This document shows, piece after piece, positions 62,978-64,000 of a stretch of 64,000 nt of DNA; position 1 is the first letter of the stretch; every line of letters starts with the position of its first letter. This DNA comes from Paulownia fortunei. Its lineage: Eukaryota > Streptophyta > Magnoliopsida > Lamiales > Paulowniaceae. The translations under genes were made by a program, and so were the position numbers. Location of the stretch: positions 25,656,118-25,720,117 of the forward strand of contig CM033106.1 of the NCBI GenBank assembly GCA_019321725.1. Reading direction: 5' to 3'. The notes beneath the pieces were generated by a model that did no database searches, was not told where the DNA came from, and saw only the letters and a list, made by a program, of their open reading frames with translations.

Positions 62978-64000
62978 GCACACACAAATACACATGTATT
63001 TTTTGGTATAATATTCTAATGGTATTCTAATCAATTTATATATAAGGATCACGATATAACGGCTACAGAGTATATTTGTCAAAATTTAAACTTCGCTCTA
63101 TTTAAAAAAAAAAATTATTCGGACCCTTTTCGACAGATTGGACCAACGGGTGCCATTAAATTTATTAAATAATTTTAAAAATATTAAAAAAATAATACTA
63201 TTAATTTTTTTAATAAATATATATATATTTAAAAATAATATTATATAAATATATAAATATTAAATTTTAAAAATAAAAAAAAATAAACTGAACATATTTG
63301 AAATTAAAAAATATGATCTGATCGCACCCATTTAAAATGTTAAAAATTCACTGTATGAATTTGAGTCCATCATTGTCATCGTTATTGTTTACACGTAACT
63401 CTACATATACTTTAGACTAAATTGAGTTTGGTACACTTAACAATCAAAGAACAATTATATTGATTTTTTTTATTGTTCCATGCGAAAAGAGATAACGTTT
63501 AAATTCCACGTAGATAAGCTTGATACGGTTCAAAAATTAAATTGGATTAAAATTGTCAACTCTTTCTTCGAGATAAGATGGTGATGACCTACGGGTTAAA
63601 AGTCTACGACATTTAAATAAAAAATAAATAAAAAAAAGTGTAATAGAGAGTCATAAATAACATTTTTTTTAATGAAAGAACAAAATATTTATAGCCGATC
63701 TCATTATTATACATACACACATATACATACACATTTATTAATAAAAATATATATATATATATATTCACATTATTCAATCTTTATATTAATATAAAAATAA
63801 TGTATAATAATATCACAATATTATCCAAACAAGATATGATAGGAACTCTCTTTCAAAAATTAAAATCAAACATACATTATAATTTTAATATATTTTTAAA
63901 AAAATATTTTTTATTATTATTTTATACAAAAATATTAAAATTGAAATGGAAGTAACTACAAAACAATCCTTAAATCTTTTATAGATTGAAACGTGAGCCA
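62903..64000. other. AT-rich terminal spacer
   Basis: Microsatellite-like TA runs at about 62955-62977 and 63748-63764, poly-A stretches and no gene. A stretch at about 63115-63360 resembles 59220-59600 in style (short GC-containing phrases between A/T runs). Confidence 0.5.

Overview
The window is nuclear DNA of a flowering plant, most likely a eudicot. It is AT-rich. The genes are split into many short exons by GT-AG introns of up to about 5.8 kb, and the proteins belong to plant families, including a plastid-targeted purine enzyme, a plant U2AF35-related splicing factor and a vacuolar-type CLC. I joined exons by hand at GT-AG sites that keep the frame and the family motifs. No transcript data were available. 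There is no sign of a bacterial or viral system.

Layout, left to right. (1) Bases 1-128: 3' end of an unidentified plus-strand gene, with a coding-like frame continuing past its stop. (2) About 0.13-4.2 kb: AT-rich spacer with a tRNA-derived SINE on the minus strand. (3) 4236-11129, plus: 12-exon gene for bifunctional AICAR transformylase/IMP cyclohydrolase (610 aa), the last two steps of purine synthesis. (4) 25945-12851, minus: 9-exon gene for a U2AF35-related (Urp/ZRSR2/RGH3-like) protein (844 aa) with CCCH finger, UHM, CCCH finger and RS tail. It is convergent with gene 3. (5) 25.95-28.65 kb: divergent spacer with a MITE-like inverted-repeat element. (6) 28648-32822, plus: 5-exon short-chain dehydrogenase (256 aa), best matched to plant NADPH-dependent pterin aldehyde reductase. 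(7) 32.8-36.2 kb: AT-rich spacer. (8) 36218-49960, plus: 12-exon FemAB-like/DUF482 acyltransferase-fold protein (467 aa) with one very long, repeat-filled intron. (9) 57300-51042, minus: 7-exon CLC-c-type chloride channel/transporter (784 aa), convergent with gene 8. (10) 57.3-64 kb: AT-rich spacer with tandem repeats, microsatellites and one doubtful small reading frame.

The genes are independent functions, not a pathway or cluster. From memory, the divergent pair of genes 4 and 6 corresponds to neighbouring Arabidopsis loci At1g10320 and At1g10310, which would be old microsynteny. The most interesting points are small: a perfect 104-bp tandem duplication that copies a 5' splice site of the splicing-factor gene, a tandem 81-bp repeat with a one-base indel that rewrites that protein's C-terminus, a SINE with a probable target-site duplication, a MITE-like element in the divergent promoter region, and nested repeats in the 5.8-kb intron. 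I found no convincing new biological system.
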